From Sedimentisphaerales bacterium (GTDB lineage Bacteria > Planctomycetota > Phycisphaerae > Sedimentisphaerales > Anaerohalosphaeraceae), in NCBI GenBank assembly GCA_016930745.1, contig JAFGGE010000146.1, positions 1-42,597 of the forward strand: a stretch of DNA of 42,597 bases, read 5' to 3'. Position numbers and translations under genes: made by a program. The notes under the pieces were generated by a model. The model saw nothing but the letters and a program-made list of their open reading frames with translations, was not told the DNA's origin and made no database searches. This document shows, in pieces, positions 42,276 to 42,597 of this stretch. The first letter of the stretch is position 1, and every line of letters begins with the position of its first letter.

Positions 42276-42597
42276 TTACTCCTGCTTCATTTTTCTGGAA
42301 GTAGCCAGGGCAATTACCCGACCCTGATCTCCGACCGCACAATAGAAGTGATACACAATCCCTTCGTGCAAAACAACCCACGGTTTATGGGCATAAGTGC
42401 TGTCCCATGGCTCGGACGGCGCCACCAGATCCGGCCCGGTCCACTTGGTCCAGCGCACCAGATCATAGGAGCAGGCAAAGGTATCGAATGCTTTGGGGCG
42501 CCAGAAGGCGCCGAAATAGAACATCACCCAGACATCCCCGATCCGTGTGATCTGCGGATCGCCGGATATGCCCTTGCCATTGTCGATCACCGGTTCG
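42276..42597 (-). CDS. GH43/GH130-like beta-propeller glycosidase, C-terminal part
   Basis: The frame enters from the right edge, so the start is missing; about 106 residues remain. The sequence ISGDPQITRIGDVWVMFYFGAF, FDTFACSYDLVRWTKW, APSEPWDSTYAHKPWVV and IVYHFYCAVGDQGRVIALATS shows the repeated blades of five-bladed propeller glycosidases. The exact family cannot be settled. It precedes the rhamnosidase gene by 61 nt, consistent with a polysaccharide-degrading gene group. Confidence 0.75.
   Translation of the reverse strand, partial: EPVIDNGKGISGDPQITRIGDVWVMFYFGAFWRPKAFDTFACSYDLVRWTKWTGPDLVAPSEPWDSTYAHKPWVVLHEGIVYHFYCAVGDQGRVIALATSRKMKQE

Overview
The window most likely comes from a Gram-negative, flagellated bacterium of the Planctomycetota (Phycisphaerae/Sedimentisphaerales-like). 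Outer-membrane ring genes (flgH, flgI) show a Gram-negative envelope. Sulfatase, rhamnosidase and GH43-like genes, an McsA/McsB pair and moderate GC fit that group. The taxonomic call is inference from gene content, not from a marker gene.

Left block (about 1-14.8 kb, minus strand): a rod/hook/ring operon read flgD-flgE-PilZ protein-flgF-flgG-flgA-flgH-flgI-flgJ-flgN-flgK-flgL. It is followed by two tandemly duplicated TPR-glycosyltransferases, the second of which is cut by the left edge. A near-perfect sigma-54 (-24/-12) element lies just before flgD and moves its likely start codon downstream. A second sigma-54-like element precedes the last glycosyltransferase.

Central block (15.1-26.4 kb, plus strand): a sigma-54 activator (bEBP) divergent from the flgD operon. 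Next is an exact sigma-54 promoter driving a membrane TPR protein with an embedded STN-like segment, a small exported TPR protein, a second bEBP, fliL, fliM, fliN, flhA, a two-helix membrane protein and a FlgM-like small protein. The two activators have complementary defects: one keeps the phosphoacceptor Asp but has GSFTSA in place of GAFTGA, and the other has canonical GAFTGA but Asn in place of the Asp. Together with the TPR proteins they look like an unusual flagellar assembly checkpoint. This is the most promising candidate system in the window.

The stretch from 26.3 to 27.1 kb is mostly gene-poor. It holds a structured terminator region and a small minus-strand ORF with a textbook sigma-70 promoter.

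Right block (27.1-42.6 kb): mixed housekeeping and accessory genes. These are queC/queF (queuosine precursor), a zinc-ribbon protein, a NodI/NodJ-type ABC exporter, a secreted sulfatase, an SGNH-hydrolase lipoprotein, a nucleotide-sugar dehydrogenase, cheV, a YfcE-like phosphoesterase, a chagasin-like lipoprotein, mcsB/mcsA, coaD, a degenerate HD-domain protein, a GH78-like rhamnosidase and the end of a GH43-like gene. No tRNA, rRNA, CRISPR array or insertion sequence was recognised.
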